Assembly (NCBI GenBank): GCA_963704875.1 | Contig: CAVPIA010000003.1 | Coordinates: 144,269-208,268 of the forward strand | Reading direction: 5' to 3' | DNA length: 64,000 nt | Origin: CAMYOC01 sp963704875 | GTDB taxonomy: Bacteria; Pseudomonadota; Gammaproteobacteria; Steroidobacterales; XN24 | Part shown: in pieces, positions 46,980-55,694 of the stretch | Position numbering within the stretch: position 1 is the stretch's first letter | Layout of the letters: each line of letters starts with the position of its first letter | Notes under the pieces: generated by a model | Database searches by the model: none | Seen by the model: only the letters and a program-made list of their open reading frames with translations | Told to the model about the DNA's origin: nothing | Made by a program: the position numbers and the translations under genes

Positions 46980-48380
46980 ATGTTTCCCAAAGCGAGTGCT
47001 GCACATACCGGCAACGTGCTGGACCGGCTCAGGCAAATGCTGCAGGCGTCTCGCGACGACTGGCAGGATACGAGCCCGGACCATTTGTTCAGCTTCAATC
47101 TGGAGGTTGACGAGGCTCATCTTCGGCCGTCACTGGATCAGACCGAGGACGAGTTCTACTGGTATCGTCCCGTCGATCATCTGGTTGTGGCCGGCGTTGG
47201 CAGGGCAGCGGAGTATTCCGCGATTGGTGCCGAGCGTTTCAGTCGGCTGGACGCTGCCCATCGTGCCCTGGCTGGCGACTGGACTCAGCTGGGGAGCGTC
47301 CCGGCATGCGGCCCGCTGGCGGTCGTCGGGTTTGCGTTTGATCCCGCAGACGAGCCCGGTCCCGAATGGGGTGGCCTGAAAAATTCGATGATGGCGGTGC
47401 CCTCCGTGCTGTTCCGGCGCAGTGGAGACCGGGCGGCGCTGAACTTCTCCGCGACCGGATCTGCACTGGCCGATGTCGACGCCCAACTTGAGACCTGGGC
47501 CGATCAGCTGGCCAGATTCCGGCGCCCGCAGTCCTCACCACGGCCGGTGTTGAACGGGCAGATGCTTGAGCAAATCAGTGAAAATGACACCTGGCGGCGG
47601 CGTGTCGAACAGGCGCTTAGCGCGATACATAGTGGCCGGCTGGACAAAGTCGTACTGACCCGCCGGGTCCGTTTTCGCAGTCAACGAGTGCTCGATTGCG
47701 CACAGGTGATGGATTTCCTCGATCAGCGCCATGACGCCTGCGCGCATTTCGCCATCGCCAAAGGGGGTCGGACGCTGCTCGGCGTCTCGCCGGAGAGATT
47801 GCTCGCTTTGCACGAAGGCACTGTGACGGTCGATGCGCTGGCGGGTACCACGCCGCGCGGCCAGAATCCGGGGCATGATAGCCGGCTGGCGGAAGCATTG
47901 ATGACCGACCCGAAGGTCTGCGAAGAACACCGCCTGGTGGTCGACGAGATACGTTCAGCACTGACCCCGGTTTGTTCTGATCTGAATTTCCCGCAGCAAC
48001 CAAAGATCATGCCGCTGCCGCAGGTCCAGCATCTGTGGACGCCGGTCACCGGCAAGGTCAAAAACGGTGAGGGTCTGCTGGCGATCGCCCGACGCCTGCA
48101 CCCGACGCCCGCAGTCGGTGGCAGCCCAAGACAGGCCGCGGCCAAATGGCTCGCGGACTCGGGCGAGCCGGGACGTGGCTGGTATACCGGTGCCTGCGGC
48201 TGGATAGATGCACGCGGCAATGGCGAGCTGTCTGTAATCCTGCGCTGCGGACTGGTCAGCGGGCGCACCGCAGATCTGTTCGCCGGCGCCGGAATCGTGG
48301 CCGATTCCCGACCGGAGCAGGAACTGGCGGAGACCGAGTGGAAGCTGTTGACGATGCTGGGAGCGCTGCGTCTTGGCTGA
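46980..48380 (+). CDS. menF: Isochorismate synthase
   Basis: The 466-aa chorismate-binding enzyme makes isochorismate, the entry to menaquinone. The C-terminal catalytic domain shows ALSAIHSGRLDKVVLTRRV, LLGVSPERLLALHEGTVTVDALAGTTPRG, LHPTPAVGGSPRQAA and GWYTGACGWIDARGNGE. The N-terminal 190 residues are less conserved, as is usual. Its stop overlaps the menD start by 8 bp. A siderophore role (EntC) is unlikely given the flanking men genes. Confidence 0.93.
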   Translation: MFPKASAAHTGNVLDRLRQMLQASRDDWQDTSPDHLFSFNLEVDEAHLRPSLDQTEDEFYWYRPVDHLVVAGVGRAAEYSAIGAERFSRLDAAHRALAGDWTQLGSVPACGPLAVVGFAFDPADEPGPEWGGLKNSMMAVPSVLFRRSGDRAALNFSATGSALADVDAQLETWADQLARFRRPQSSPRPVLNGQMLEQISENDTWRRRVEQALSAIHSGRLDKVVLTRRVRFRSQRVLDCAQVMDFLDQRHDACAHFAIAKGGRTLLGVSPERLLALHEGTVTVDALAGTTPRGQNPGHDSRLAEALMTDPKVCEEHRLVVDEIRSALTPVCSDLNFPQQPKIMPLPQVQHLWTPVTGKVKNGEGLLAIARRLHPTPAVGGSPRQAAAKWLADSGEPGRGWYTGACGWIDARGNGELSVILRCGLVSGRTADLFAGAGIVADSRPEQELAETEWKLLTMLGALRLG

Positions 48381-50100
48381 CCCGGCAGCGTCCGCGATGA
48401 CGCAGGGCGATATCAATCTGGCATGGGCTGATGCGCTGATTGCGGGTCTTGCCAGCAGCGGTATCCGACACGCCGTCATCTCCCCCGGTTCACGCTCCAC
48501 ACCGCTGGCTCTTGCAGTTCACCGCCATCCTGCGCTTGAACTTACCATCATCCCGGACGAGCGCAGCGCAGCTTTTTTCGCACTGGGTGTCGGCCGGCGT
48601 AGCGGCCAGCCGGCGATCGTGATTTGTACCTCTGGCACGGCCGTGGGCAACTGGCTGCCGGCCGCAATAGAAGGCGCGATGGATGCGGTGCCCATGGTCA
48701 TGCTGAGCGCGGATCGGCCACTCGAATTGCAACACGTTGGGAGCAATCAGACGATTGAACAACCCGGTTTGTTCTCGTCTCATGTGCGCGCCTGCTACCA
48801 GCTGTCCGCGCCGTCACCCCAACAGAGCGAATTTTCCTTCCCCGAATCGCTGGGGCTGCAGGCCGCGCACCGGGCCTGCTGGCCGGAGCCTGGCCCGGTC
48901 CATATAAATGCGGCGTTTCGGGAACCGATGGTGCCGTCGCTTGCTGCGCTGGAAGCGTCACCAAAACCTGTCCCATCCAGGCCGCTGCACAGGCCCCGAA
49001 TCGAGGCAGATCCGGAAAGTCTTGAGGCCCTCGCGGCAGACCTCGCGCAAGGCCCGAACCTGATCGTCGTCGGCCGGCTGCCACTGGATGATGACTTCGC
49101 CGAGGCTGTCACCACACTGGCGGCACGACTGGATTGTCCGATCGTGGCCGATCCCTTGTCCGGATTGCGCTGGGGCAAGCACGATCGCAGCCGTGTGATC
49201 AGCGCCCATGATGTCTTTCTTCGCAGCCCGGGCTGGCGTGAAAAACTTGCTCCGGCAACGGTGCTCCAGTTCGGCGGCAGTGCCACTGGCATCGGGCTGC
49301 AGAGATTTCTGCAGCAAGCCGCTCATCGCCTGTGGCTGATTGGATCATTTGGTCCGTGGGCCGATCCCGCGCGCCATGCGCGCCAGCGCGTATACGCCGA
49401 TCCGACGCGTCTGGCGCGAGCGCTCGAACCGCGCCTGCCCCGCTCCCAATCACGAGACAACCGGATGGCGGACTGGGCGCAAGCGCAATCCTGGGCCGAC
49501 ACGCTGTGCGCCGACCCGGAGCTGCTGCCGCCTGAGGGCCTGCTGGTCAAAACGCTGGAAGCCGGGCTGCCGGATGGGTGCAAGCTGTTCGTTGGTAATT
49601 CCATCGCCATCCGCGCTGTGGATGCATTTGCCCGCGGCCGCCAATCGGGCCTTGATGTGTACGGCAATCGCGGCGCCAGCGGCATTGACGGCAACGTCTC
49701 AACCGCGCTGGGTATCGCCACGGACGAATCGACCGCCAGCGCAGCGCTGATCGGTGATCTGACCCTGTATCACGACATGAACGGCCTGCTGGCGGCGAGA
49801 GATCGGGACATCACCCTGATCGTCGTCAACAATGGCGGTGGCGGCATTTTCGATTTGTTGCCACAGCGCCAGATGCCGGATTTCGAGCGTCTGTGGCTGA
49901 CGCCGACGGCGCTGGATCTGGCGAAGGTAGCCGCCTTGTACGACCTGCGTCATGCGGTCGCCGAACCCGGTCCGGCATTTCAGCAACAACTCGCGCTGGC
50001 CTGCGCAAGTCCGGGACCTGATCTGATCGAGTTGCGTATCGACAGACCCGACAGCAGCCGACGCTTCCGTGCATTATGGGCGGCGGCCAGCGCAAGCTGA
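48373..50100 (+). CDS. menD: SEPHCHC synthase (2-succinyl-5-enolpyruvyl-6-hydroxy-3-cyclohexene-1-carboxylate synthase)
   Basis: The 575-aa thiamine-diphosphate enzyme joins 2-oxoglutarate to isochorismate. It shows ISPGSRSTPLALAVHRHPAL, the catalytic Glu region IIPDERSAAFFALG, ICTSGTAVGNWLPA, NRGASGIDGNVSTALG, the thiamine motif IGDLTLYHDMNGL and VNNGGGGIFDLLPQR. The TTG at 48373 overlaps menF and has GGGAG upstream; an ATG at 48397 is the alternative. Confidence 0.95.
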   Translation: MADPAASAMTQGDINLAWADALIAGLASSGIRHAVISPGSRSTPLALAVHRHPALELTIIPDERSAAFFALGVGRRSGQPAIVICTSGTAVGNWLPAAIEGAMDAVPMVMLSADRPLELQHVGSNQTIEQPGLFSSHVRACYQLSAPSPQQSEFSFPESLGLQAAHRACWPEPGPVHINAAFREPMVPSLAALEASPKPVPSRPLHRPRIEADPESLEALAADLAQGPNLIVVGRLPLDDDFAEAVTTLAARLDCPIVADPLSGLRWGKHDRSRVISAHDVFLRSPGWREKLAPATVLQFGGSATGIGLQRFLQQAAHRLWLIGSFGPWADPARHARQRVYADPTRLARALEPRLPRSQSRDNRMADWAQAQSWADTLCADPELLPPEGLLVKTLEAGLPDGCKLFVGNSIAIRAVDAFARGRQSGLDVYGNRGASGIDGNVSTALGIATDESTASAALIGDLTLYHDMNGLLAARDRDITLIVVNNGGGGIFDLLPQRQMPDFERLWLTPTALDLAKVAALYDLRHAVAEPGPAFQQQLALACASPGPDLIELRIDRPDSSRRFRALWAAASAS

Positions 50101-50142
50101 CTCAGACGATTGACCCAAAAGACCGAGATTCGGAGTCCTGCC

Positions 50143-50538
50143 ATGGAACTCAAGCAAAGCAGCACGCTACCGGCCATCCGTACCACGCTGATGCCAAAGG
50201 ATACGAATTCCTATGGTTCGATATTCGGTGGCGTCATTTTGTCGCTGATCGACCTCGCCGCATTTATCGAGGCGGAGCGGCAATCCCAGCGTCGCTATCT
50301 GACCGTGGCCATGGACAAGGTCGAATTCCATAAGCCGGTGATGGTCGGCGATATCGTGACCCTGTGGGCGGACACGCTCAAAGTGGGCCGCACCTCAATC
50401 CGGGTGCGGGTCAACGTGCTGGCAAGAGCCAGACAAACGCGTGATGACATAGCTGTCACCACTGCGGAGGTCACCATGGTGGCGGTTGACGACAATGGCC
50501 GACCGGTGCCGGTATTCGACGAAGCCGCTGCAACATAG
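50143..50538 (+). CDS. YciA-like hotdog-fold acyl-CoA thioesterase
   Basis: The 131-aa protein has the hotdog thioesterase pattern TLMPKDTNSYGSIFGGVILSLIDLAA with the catalytic Asp, then VTVAMD-type AMDKVEFHKPVMVGDIVTL. In YciA these act on many acyl-CoAs. It lies 42 bp after menD on the same strand, in a locus with no MenH or recognised MenI, so it may hydrolyse DHNA-CoA; that is inference. ATG 50143 follows GGAGTCCTGCC; a TTG at 50110 is possible. Confidence 0.82.
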   Translation: MELKQSSTLPAIRTTLMPKDTNSYGSIFGGVILSLIDLAAFIEAERQSQRRYLTVAMDKVEFHKPVMVGDIVTLWADTLKVGRTSIRVRVNVLARARQTRDDIAVTTAEVTMVAVDDNGRPVPVFDEAAAT

Positions 50539-50869
50539 AGGCGGCAGCCTGAAGCGGAAGCCTGACCCGGCCACCGGACGTTGACCAGCCGCAGTCGATG
50601 CCAGGCCCGGACGGGAACAGACTCTCGGGCCAGGAAACTCAGGGACAAACCAATACGGGGGCCCGCAAAGGGCCCCCGTATCGAGGGAAGGTCAACGGAG
50701 ATGAATCGGAGAAAGAGCTTTGATTACCTCCATGACCAATCTAGCGCGCTCGCGCCAGACCGCCATGACCCAGATCAATTTTCAGGCCAGAAAGGGCTGG
50801 ACCCGCAGTCTGCACCGGGTGCCAACAGGTGGTCCTGAACCGGTTACCTCCCCGTCCGTGGCTTGACCC
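50539..50869. other. Gap with no convincing gene
   Basis: This 331-bp gap lies between the thioesterase and yegP-like genes. It holds one strong hairpin (50653-50681). A 45-codon frame from 50701 (MNRRKSFDYLHDQ) has GGAG directly against the ATG with no spacing and no family resemblance, so it is not called. Confidence 0.6.
50653..50681. terminator. Strong hairpin, likely bidirectional terminator
   Basis: A perfect 12-bp stem (ATACGGGGGCCC / GGGCCCCCGTAT) surrounds the loop GCAAA. It is between two convergent genes. There is no T tract, so it may slow or end transcription from both sides rather than act as a textbook intrinsic terminator. Confidence 0.6.
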
Positions 50870-51199
50870 TCAGCCTTCGGCTACCGGGGCGTCCGGCGCA
50901 TTGCGGGCGACCGAGGCGATACCGTTCTTGCAGCTCGCCGGGCTGTTATACATCTCGCTGGTGCCGATGACCTGACCGTTGGTCGCCTTGAGCACGAAAT
51001 AGTGTTTGCCGTTGGAGGAGGTCTTCGCCTCGAAGCGCTTTTCTTCCTGGGAGTTACGTCGTACGGACTCTATCCCGTTCTTGCAATCCGCTTTGGCTTT
51101 GTAACCCTGGCTCTGCAGGATGGGCTCGCCGTTGCCGGCTTTCAACCTGAAGTAATGCTTGCCGTCTTTGCCGCTGTAGGTCTCGAATTTACCAGCCAT
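50870..51199 (-). CDS. yegP: YegP family protein (two DUF1508 repeats)
   Basis: The 109-aa protein consists of two copies of the DUF1508 motif: KFETYSGKDGKHYFRLKAGNGEPILQ with YKAKADCKNGIESVRRN, and RFEAKTSSNGKHYFVLKATNGQVIGT with YNSPASCKNGIASVARN. YegP-type proteins are small and of unknown function. AGGGAGAGACAG precedes the ATG at 51199. The frame is open to 51439 but the upstream part is Arg-rich repeat sequence and is rejected. Confidence 0.88.
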   Translation of the reverse strand: MAGKFETYSGKDGKHYFRLKAGNGEPILQSQGYKAKADCKNGIESVRRNSQEEKRFEAKTSSNGKHYFVLKATNGQVIGTSEMYNSPASCKNGIASVARNAPDAPVAEG

Positions 51200-51791
51200 T
51201 CTGTCTCTCCCTAGTGATAAAAAGATGTTGATAAAAAAATCCGCAGTTGCCGCCGCCCTGCCCCATCTGAAGGCAAGTACGCCGTCCCGATCCAGAAACT
51301 CGCCCGGAATCCCGCGAGCTCTCACACACTCTCGCCTGCAGGCTCGCTTGTGTGCTGGGTCTGTCCTCTGGCCTGTTCTCTGGCCCGTTTTCTGGCCCAT
51401 GCAAGCTTGCGGGGGCCACTGCGCTGCACACTTTGACATCGCAAAGCGCTGCTAATCAACCGTTTCGAGCCATTCCACCTCGGCGACACACCTCGGCGAC
51501 AGCGAACAGCAGCCGCGTCACAGGGTCAGTGATCCCGACAAAAACGACATCATTAACCCGGCTGCTATCGACGCGTCGCAAGCCTCCGAGGGGGCTTCCC
51601 GGTGTCCTCATCAAGGCACCCGACCCCGATAATCCCGCAGCCGGAAAACTGTTCCGGGCCGCATTTCTCGCGCATCTGCCGCGCCGCAAGTAAATGAAAT
51701 TACTGTGATTTTAACCGCTCGTCCGGCGATTCCGACCGCTTATCGGGAAGATCCGGCCCAGGCTTGCGCCGCTTGTCCCGAGGGACGGACT
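51200..51791. other. Gap upstream of the pilin operon, no gene seen
   Basis: This stretch of almost 600 bp should hold the divergent promoters of the yegP-like gene and the fimT operon. A short repeat (CTCTGGCC or TTCTGGCC three times at 12-bp steps, about 51372-51403) is present. The open frames through it are Arg/Pro-rich on both strands and look noncoding. Confidence 0.55.
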
Positions 51792-52415
51792 ATGACCACC
51801 ATGAATACCAAACGCGAATCCGGGTTTTCCATGCTCGAGGTGCTGGTGACGATTGCCATCGTTTCCATTCTGCTGGGTATCGGCATTCCATCGTTTCAGA
51901 ATCTGATGGATACCAATCGCATGGCTGCGGCGGTCAACGACTTTGTCGGTGCCATGCATGCAGCGCGGGCTGAGGCCATCAAGCGACGCGCCAATGTCAC
52001 CGTCTGTGCAAGCAGCGACTGGGATACCGCAGATCCGGATTGTGACGCTGCCGCGCATCTGGGCACGGGATGGATCATCTTTGTGGATGGCGTGCCGCCG
52101 GTATTGCCCAACGGCGACATCGACGGTCCGGACGAATTGCTACGGGCACACGGACCACTGGCGGGTACGATCGATGACGTGACCGTCAACGCTGGCGTGA
52201 CCGTGCCCTATGTCTCTTATGGCCCCGGCGGCTTCGCGCAGCAAATCGGTGCCCTGGTGCCGATCAACAATATCCAGATCTGTGACCGCCGCGGCAATGT
52301 CGATACCGGTGGCGGCGTCGCAGCCGGCCGCTGGATCAACGTTGCCGCAACCGGTCGCCCGCAGGTTTTTTCGCAGCAGGCTGACGTGCAGGGCAACCCC
52401 CTGGGCGGATGCTAG
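51792..52415 (+). CDS. fimT: Type IV minor pilin FimT/GspH-like
   Basis: The 207-aa pseudopilin has a prepilin peptidase site and N-terminal helix SGF/SMLEVLVTIAIVSILLGIGIPS, with the Glu at +5. The C-terminal GspH/FimT region shows AARAEAIKRRANVTVCASSDW, GTGWIIFVDG and a final NVAATGRPQV. It opens the minor pilin operon. AGGGACGGACT precedes the ATG at 51792; the frame is open further upstream but that part lacks pilin features. Confidence 0.85.
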   Translation: MTTMNTKRESGFSMLEVLVTIAIVSILLGIGIPSFQNLMDTNRMAAAVNDFVGAMHAARAEAIKRRANVTVCASSDWDTADPDCDAAAHLGTGWIIFVDGVPPVLPNGDIDGPDELLRAHGPLAGTIDDVTVNAGVTVPYVSYGPGGFAQQIGALVPINNIQICDRRGNVDTGGGVAAGRWINVAATGRPQVFSQQADVQGNPLGGC

Positions 52416-52445
52416 GCGCTCACCATGTCGTTTAAAGGAAACAAC

Positions 52446-52925
52446 ATGATGTCCAGGTTTACATCCAGGCAAGGATTTTCGTCCGCGCAAAAATCCCGGG
52501 GTTTCACGCTGCTGGAGGTGCTGGTCGCCCTGGTTGTGATCTCGGTCGGCATGCTCGGCATTGCGGTGCTCTATGTAGAGGGCCTCAAAGCGCAGCGAAC
52601 GTCGATTTACCGCACATCGGCCGTGAACCTCGTCGCGGAAATGGCCGACAGGATTCGAGCCAATGCGAATGCGACGGTCGCCTACCAGGGCGCACCTGCG
52701 AACAACGGCTGTACCAATGGCGTCGCCGATTGCACCGCGGCGCAGATGGCGGCGGAGGACCTGTTCGTCCTCAACCAGAACATCGCCAACCGCCTGCCCG
52801 CCGGCGCAAACGGCACGGTCGCGGTGGCCAACCTCGGCATCATCAATCAATACGTGATCACCGTCACCTGGCAGGAGCCCGGCTTCCCGGCAGCTCAGGC
52901 CTACTCGGTCACTGTCCAGATCTAG
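52446..52925 (+). CDS. pilV: Type IV minor pilin PilV
   Basis: The 159-aa pseudopilin has RGF/TLLEVLVALVVISVGMLGIA, typical of PilV, followed by LYVEGLKAQRTSIYRTSAVNLVAEMADRIRAN, the PilV block. AAGGAAACAAC precedes the ATG at 52446. It lies 30 bp after fimT. With PilW, PilX, FimT, PilE and PilY1 it primes pilus assembly at the inner membrane. Confidence 0.9.
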   Translation: MMSRFTSRQGFSSAQKSRGFTLLEVLVALVVISVGMLGIAVLYVEGLKAQRTSIYRTSAVNLVAEMADRIRANANATVAYQGAPANNGCTNGVADCTAAQMAAEDLFVLNQNIANRLPAGANGTVAVANLGIINQYVITVTWQEPGFPAAQAYSVTVQI

Positions 52926-52938
52926 GAACAAAACCGCA

Positions 52939-53934
52939 ATGTTCAACTCGCAAACACAACACTGCCATGGCTCCTGTGCCGGCGTCCGGACTGCCCGGGT
53001 TGCCGGCGGATTCACGCTGATCGAGATGATGGTGGCCATGGCCATAGGCCTGGTCCTGATTCTTGGCGCGGTGAATATCTATGGCCAGGGGCGTCAGAGC
53101 TTCCGTACTGCCGAATCGGTCGCGCGGATACAGGAGAACGCCCGCTTCGCTCTGGACATGATGGGTCCGGATATCCGCCTGGCCGATTTCTGGGGCCGCA
53201 GTAATGAGCCGGCGTTTATTACGGTGCCAGGCGCTATTGCGGTCACCTGCGGCGGCGCCAATGTCACCGCCTGGGCGCTGAATCTGACCAACGGAATCCA
53301 GGGCGTGGACGATAATTACAACCTTCCCTGCGCGGCGTTTTCAGGCGCGCAACCGAACACAGATGTGCTGATCGTACGCCATGCCAGTGGTCAGCCCACA
53401 CTGCCCACTGCCGGGCGGTTACAGATCCAGAGCGCCCGCGTGTCGGCCGCACTGTTTAATAACGGCGCCATTCCAGGCGGCGCCGTGCCGGCCCCGCCGA
53501 CCTCGGCGACCCATGACATCGTAGTGAATGCCTACTACGTTGATCAGCAGTCCTCACTGGGGGCCAACACGCCTTCGCTGCGCCGGCAGACACTGGTCAA
53601 CGGCGGCGTGATTCAGGATCAGGAGATCATCCCCGGGGTCGAGAATCTGCAATTGCAGTTCGGTGTAGACACTGATGGTGATGGTGCAGTCGAGCGCTAT
53701 GTGGATTCAGATGCCGGGATTATTACCCCTGGCAACGTGGCGTTTCTGCCGGATGCCGAAATTATCGCTGTGCGTCTGTGGATGCTGGTCCGTTCCGAGC
53801 AGCTGGAAAACGTGCACAACGACACCGGTCCGTACACGCCGCCTGACGCCAACCTCGGGAACATCACTCCGAACGACCAGTTCCGGCGTTTGCCGGTGAC
53901 GACCACCATCATGCTGAGAAACGCCCGGAGCTAA
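52939..53934 (+). CDS. pilW: Type IV minor pilin PilW
   Basis: The 331-aa pseudopilin has a 24-residue leader and the helix GGF/TLIEMMVAMAIGLVLILGAV, then QSFRTAESVARIQENARFALDMMGPDIRLADFWG, the PilW signature. The large C-terminal domain ends with VRLWMLVRSEQLE and PVTTTIMLRNAR. The leader includes a CxxxC-like Cys pair and is longer than usual. It starts 13 bp after pilV and is followed by pilX after 3 bp. Confidence 0.9.
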   Translation: MFNSQTQHCHGSCAGVRTARVAGGFTLIEMMVAMAIGLVLILGAVNIYGQGRQSFRTAESVARIQENARFALDMMGPDIRLADFWGRSNEPAFITVPGAIAVTCGGANVTAWALNLTNGIQGVDDNYNLPCAAFSGAQPNTDVLIVRHASGQPTLPTAGRLQIQSARVSAALFNNGAIPGGAVPAPPTSATHDIVVNAYYVDQQSSLGANTPSLRRQTLVNGGVIQDQEIIPGVENLQLQFGVDTDGDGAVERYVDSDAGIITPGNVAFLPDAEIIAVRLWMLVRSEQLENVHNDTGPYTPPDANLGNITPNDQFRRLPVTTTIMLRNARS

Positions 53935-53937
53935 GCG

Positions 53938-54453
53938 ATGACCGTTATAAGAGACAATCTTCACGCCAATCTCCAGGGCAATCTTCGGGGCCATCTCAAG
54001 GGCCATCCACATCGCCAGTCGGGCGCGGCTCTGGTCGTCGGTCTGGTGCTGCTGCTGGTATTGACCATCCTCGCGGTGGCCACCATGAACACCGCCAGTC
54101 TCGAAGTCACGATGGCGAGCAATAATCAGAATGGTCAGAGTGCGTTCCAGATGGCGGAGACCGGGATCGACGTCAACCTGGCCACGGCAGACAACAATCG
54201 GGCGCTGCTCGTAGCAGTCACCGGCGCGCCACAATGGTGTCTGGGTCAGACCGCGGTCGCCAACGTCGGCACCTATGAGGGCTGCCATGTTTTCACTAAC
54301 GACGTCACGGCCCTGGTGGGCTCGAGTGTCGGCGTCGGCACGGGTCTTGCGGCCTATCACTTCGATTCATTCGGCGCCGGGACCTCATTCCGCGGCGCTC
54401 AGTCCAATCACACCCAGAGTTTTTATGTCCCAGGGCCCGGTGCCGGGAACTGA
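53938..54453 (+). CDS. pilX: Type IV minor pilin PilX
   Basis: The 171-aa protein has the PilX N-terminal block RQSGAALVVGLVLLLVLTILAVATMNTASLE and the following MASNNQNGQSAFQMAETG. As in other PilX proteins the +5 Glu of classic pilins is absent. The leader is unusual, built of repeats (NLHANLQGNLRGHLKGHPH). It is part of the fimT-pilV-pilW-pilX-pilY1-pilE operon. Confidence 0.88.
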   Translation: MTVIRDNLHANLQGNLRGHLKGHPHRQSGAALVVGLVLLLVLTILAVATMNTASLEVTMASNNQNGQSAFQMAETGIDVNLATADNNRALLVAVTGAPQWCLGQTAVANVGTYEGCHVFTNDVTALVGSSVGVGTGLAAYHFDSFGAGTSFRGAQSNHTQSFYVPGPGAGN

Positions 54454-54469
54454 GGGAGGATTTCACGCC

Positions 54470-54838
54470 ATGAATATCAAACACGTTTTCTGCCTGCTCG
54501 GTCTGAGCGCGATGATCGTCGCGCCTGCTCAGGCTGCGCTTGACCGGATCGAAGAAACGCTGGAACTCGATCGTTCGCAGATCGATCTGCCCAGCTACGC
54601 GGGTGACTCCGTGGTGGTGCGGCCCTGCGCGGACTGCGAGACGCAGATTTTTCAGGCCAGCGCCAACACGGTTTACCAACTCGGCTATCAGGGCGAGCTG
54701 GTCGATCTGGCCGCTTTTCGCGCAGCCGCTTTTCAGGGTCAGGCGGAAGACACACTGATCCTGGTCAGTTACAGCACCGAAGATCAGCAGGTGATACGCA
54801 TCGTGCTGAGTACGCCGCCTGTCGCGGCGTCGGAATGA
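54470..54838 (+). CDS. Small exported protein between pilX and pilY1, unknown
   Basis: The 122-aa protein has a Sec signal peptide (MNIKHVFCLLGLSAMIVAPAQA) and a mature domain with a CADCE Cys pair and a predicted beta-rich end (DTLILVSYSTEDQQVIRIVLS). GAGGGAGGATTTCAC precedes the ATG at 54470. It is 16 bp after pilX and 10 bp before pilY1, so it is certainly cotranscribed with pilus genes. I do not recognise its family. A pilus assembly accessory role is inferred from position only. Confidence 0.75.
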   Translation: MNIKHVFCLLGLSAMIVAPAQAALDRIEETLELDRSQIDLPSYAGDSVVVRPCADCETQIFQASANTVYQLGYQGELVDLAAFRAAAFQGQAEDTLILVSYSTEDQQVIRIVLSTPPVAASE

Positions 54839-54848
54839 GGACGCAGCC

Positions 54849-55694
54849 ATGAACCAGAACATGAACTCCATCAAGACCCGTGCCGGCTCACTGCTGGCAG
54901 CGTTTGTCCTCGGCCTCGGCGCAGCCAGTCCGGCGGCGGCGGATGACGCAGAGCTGTTCATTGCATCGGCGGACCCATTGGTCACCGGCGCGCAGCCCAA
55001 CATCCTGTTTGTCATCGATACCTCGGGCAGTATGACCACCAATGTGCTGACTCAGGAAGACTGGGATCCGGCATTGACGTTTAACGGCTGCTACCGGAAC
55101 GACCAGATCTATTGGTCGACCACCAATGAACTGCCTGGTTGTGGCAGCAACAACTACTTCCCCAAGAGCAGGAATTTCTGCCAGGCCGCCAGCAACCAAA
55201 TGGATGGCATCGGCTCGTTCACCGGCAAGCTGGCCGCGTGGAGGCCCAGAAACAATGCCAGGAACAGCAGATGGGTCGAATTGGGCGGTAATCGCAATCG
55301 TGATGTCGAGTGCGAAGCCGACCGTGGCGTCCATGGCAATGGCGGCAGTGAGAAATGGGCCGCGGTGGGCACCCAGGGTCCATGGCACTCGGACGTCAGC
55401 GCCGAGCCCGCATGGAACAACAAGTATTTTCTCTGGGACGGCAACTGGCTGGACTGGAGTGCATCTGGAGGCTCGATCACCCGCACTCGCATTGAGATTG
55501 TGCAACAGGTGGCGAAGAATCTGCTGGACAATGTCGACGGGGTCAATGTCGGCCTGATGCGCTTTAACTTCGGAACAGGGCGGCCCGGTAATCCATGCGA
55601 TGGAGGATGTCGCCACGGCCAGGCCGGTCATGAAAGCCACGATCGATGCATTGCCTGCCGATGGCTGGACGCCGCTGTCCGAGACCATGTATGA
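54849..55694 (+). CDS. pilY1: PilY1 pilus tip adhesin, fragment 1 (N-terminal von Willebrand A part)
   Basis: This fragment carries a signal peptide (SLLAAFVLGLGAASPAAA) and the start of a von Willebrand factor A domain with the MIDAS motif in ILFVIDTSGSMTTN. It ends its correct frame at about 55577 (NVGLMRFNFGT). One extra G in GGG 55578-55580 shifts the frame, after which the reading (RPGNPCDGGCRHG onward) is nonsense to the stop at 55694. Removing that G restores GGPVIHAMEDVATARP in the next fragment. PilY1 is the tip adhesin and calcium-controlled regulator of pilus extension. Confidence 0.88.
   Translation: MNQNMNSIKTRAGSLLAAFVLGLGAASPAAADDAELFIASADPLVTGAQPNILFVIDTSGSMTTNVLTQEDWDPALTFNGCYRNDQIYWSTTNELPGCGSNNYFPKSRNFCQAASNQMDGIGSFTGKLAAWRPRNNARNSRWVELGGNRNRDVECEADRGVHGNGGSEKWAAVGTQGPWHSDVSAEPAWNNKYFLWDGNWLDWSASGGSITRTRIEIVQQVAKNLLDNVDGVNVGLMRFNFGTGRPGNPCDGGCRHGQAGHESHDRCIACRWLDAAVRDHV

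Noticed and set aside
50581..50838. Small ORF(s) between the thioesterase and yegP-like genes
   Set aside because: The ribosome site is wrongly spaced and the frame runs across a terminator-like hairpin.
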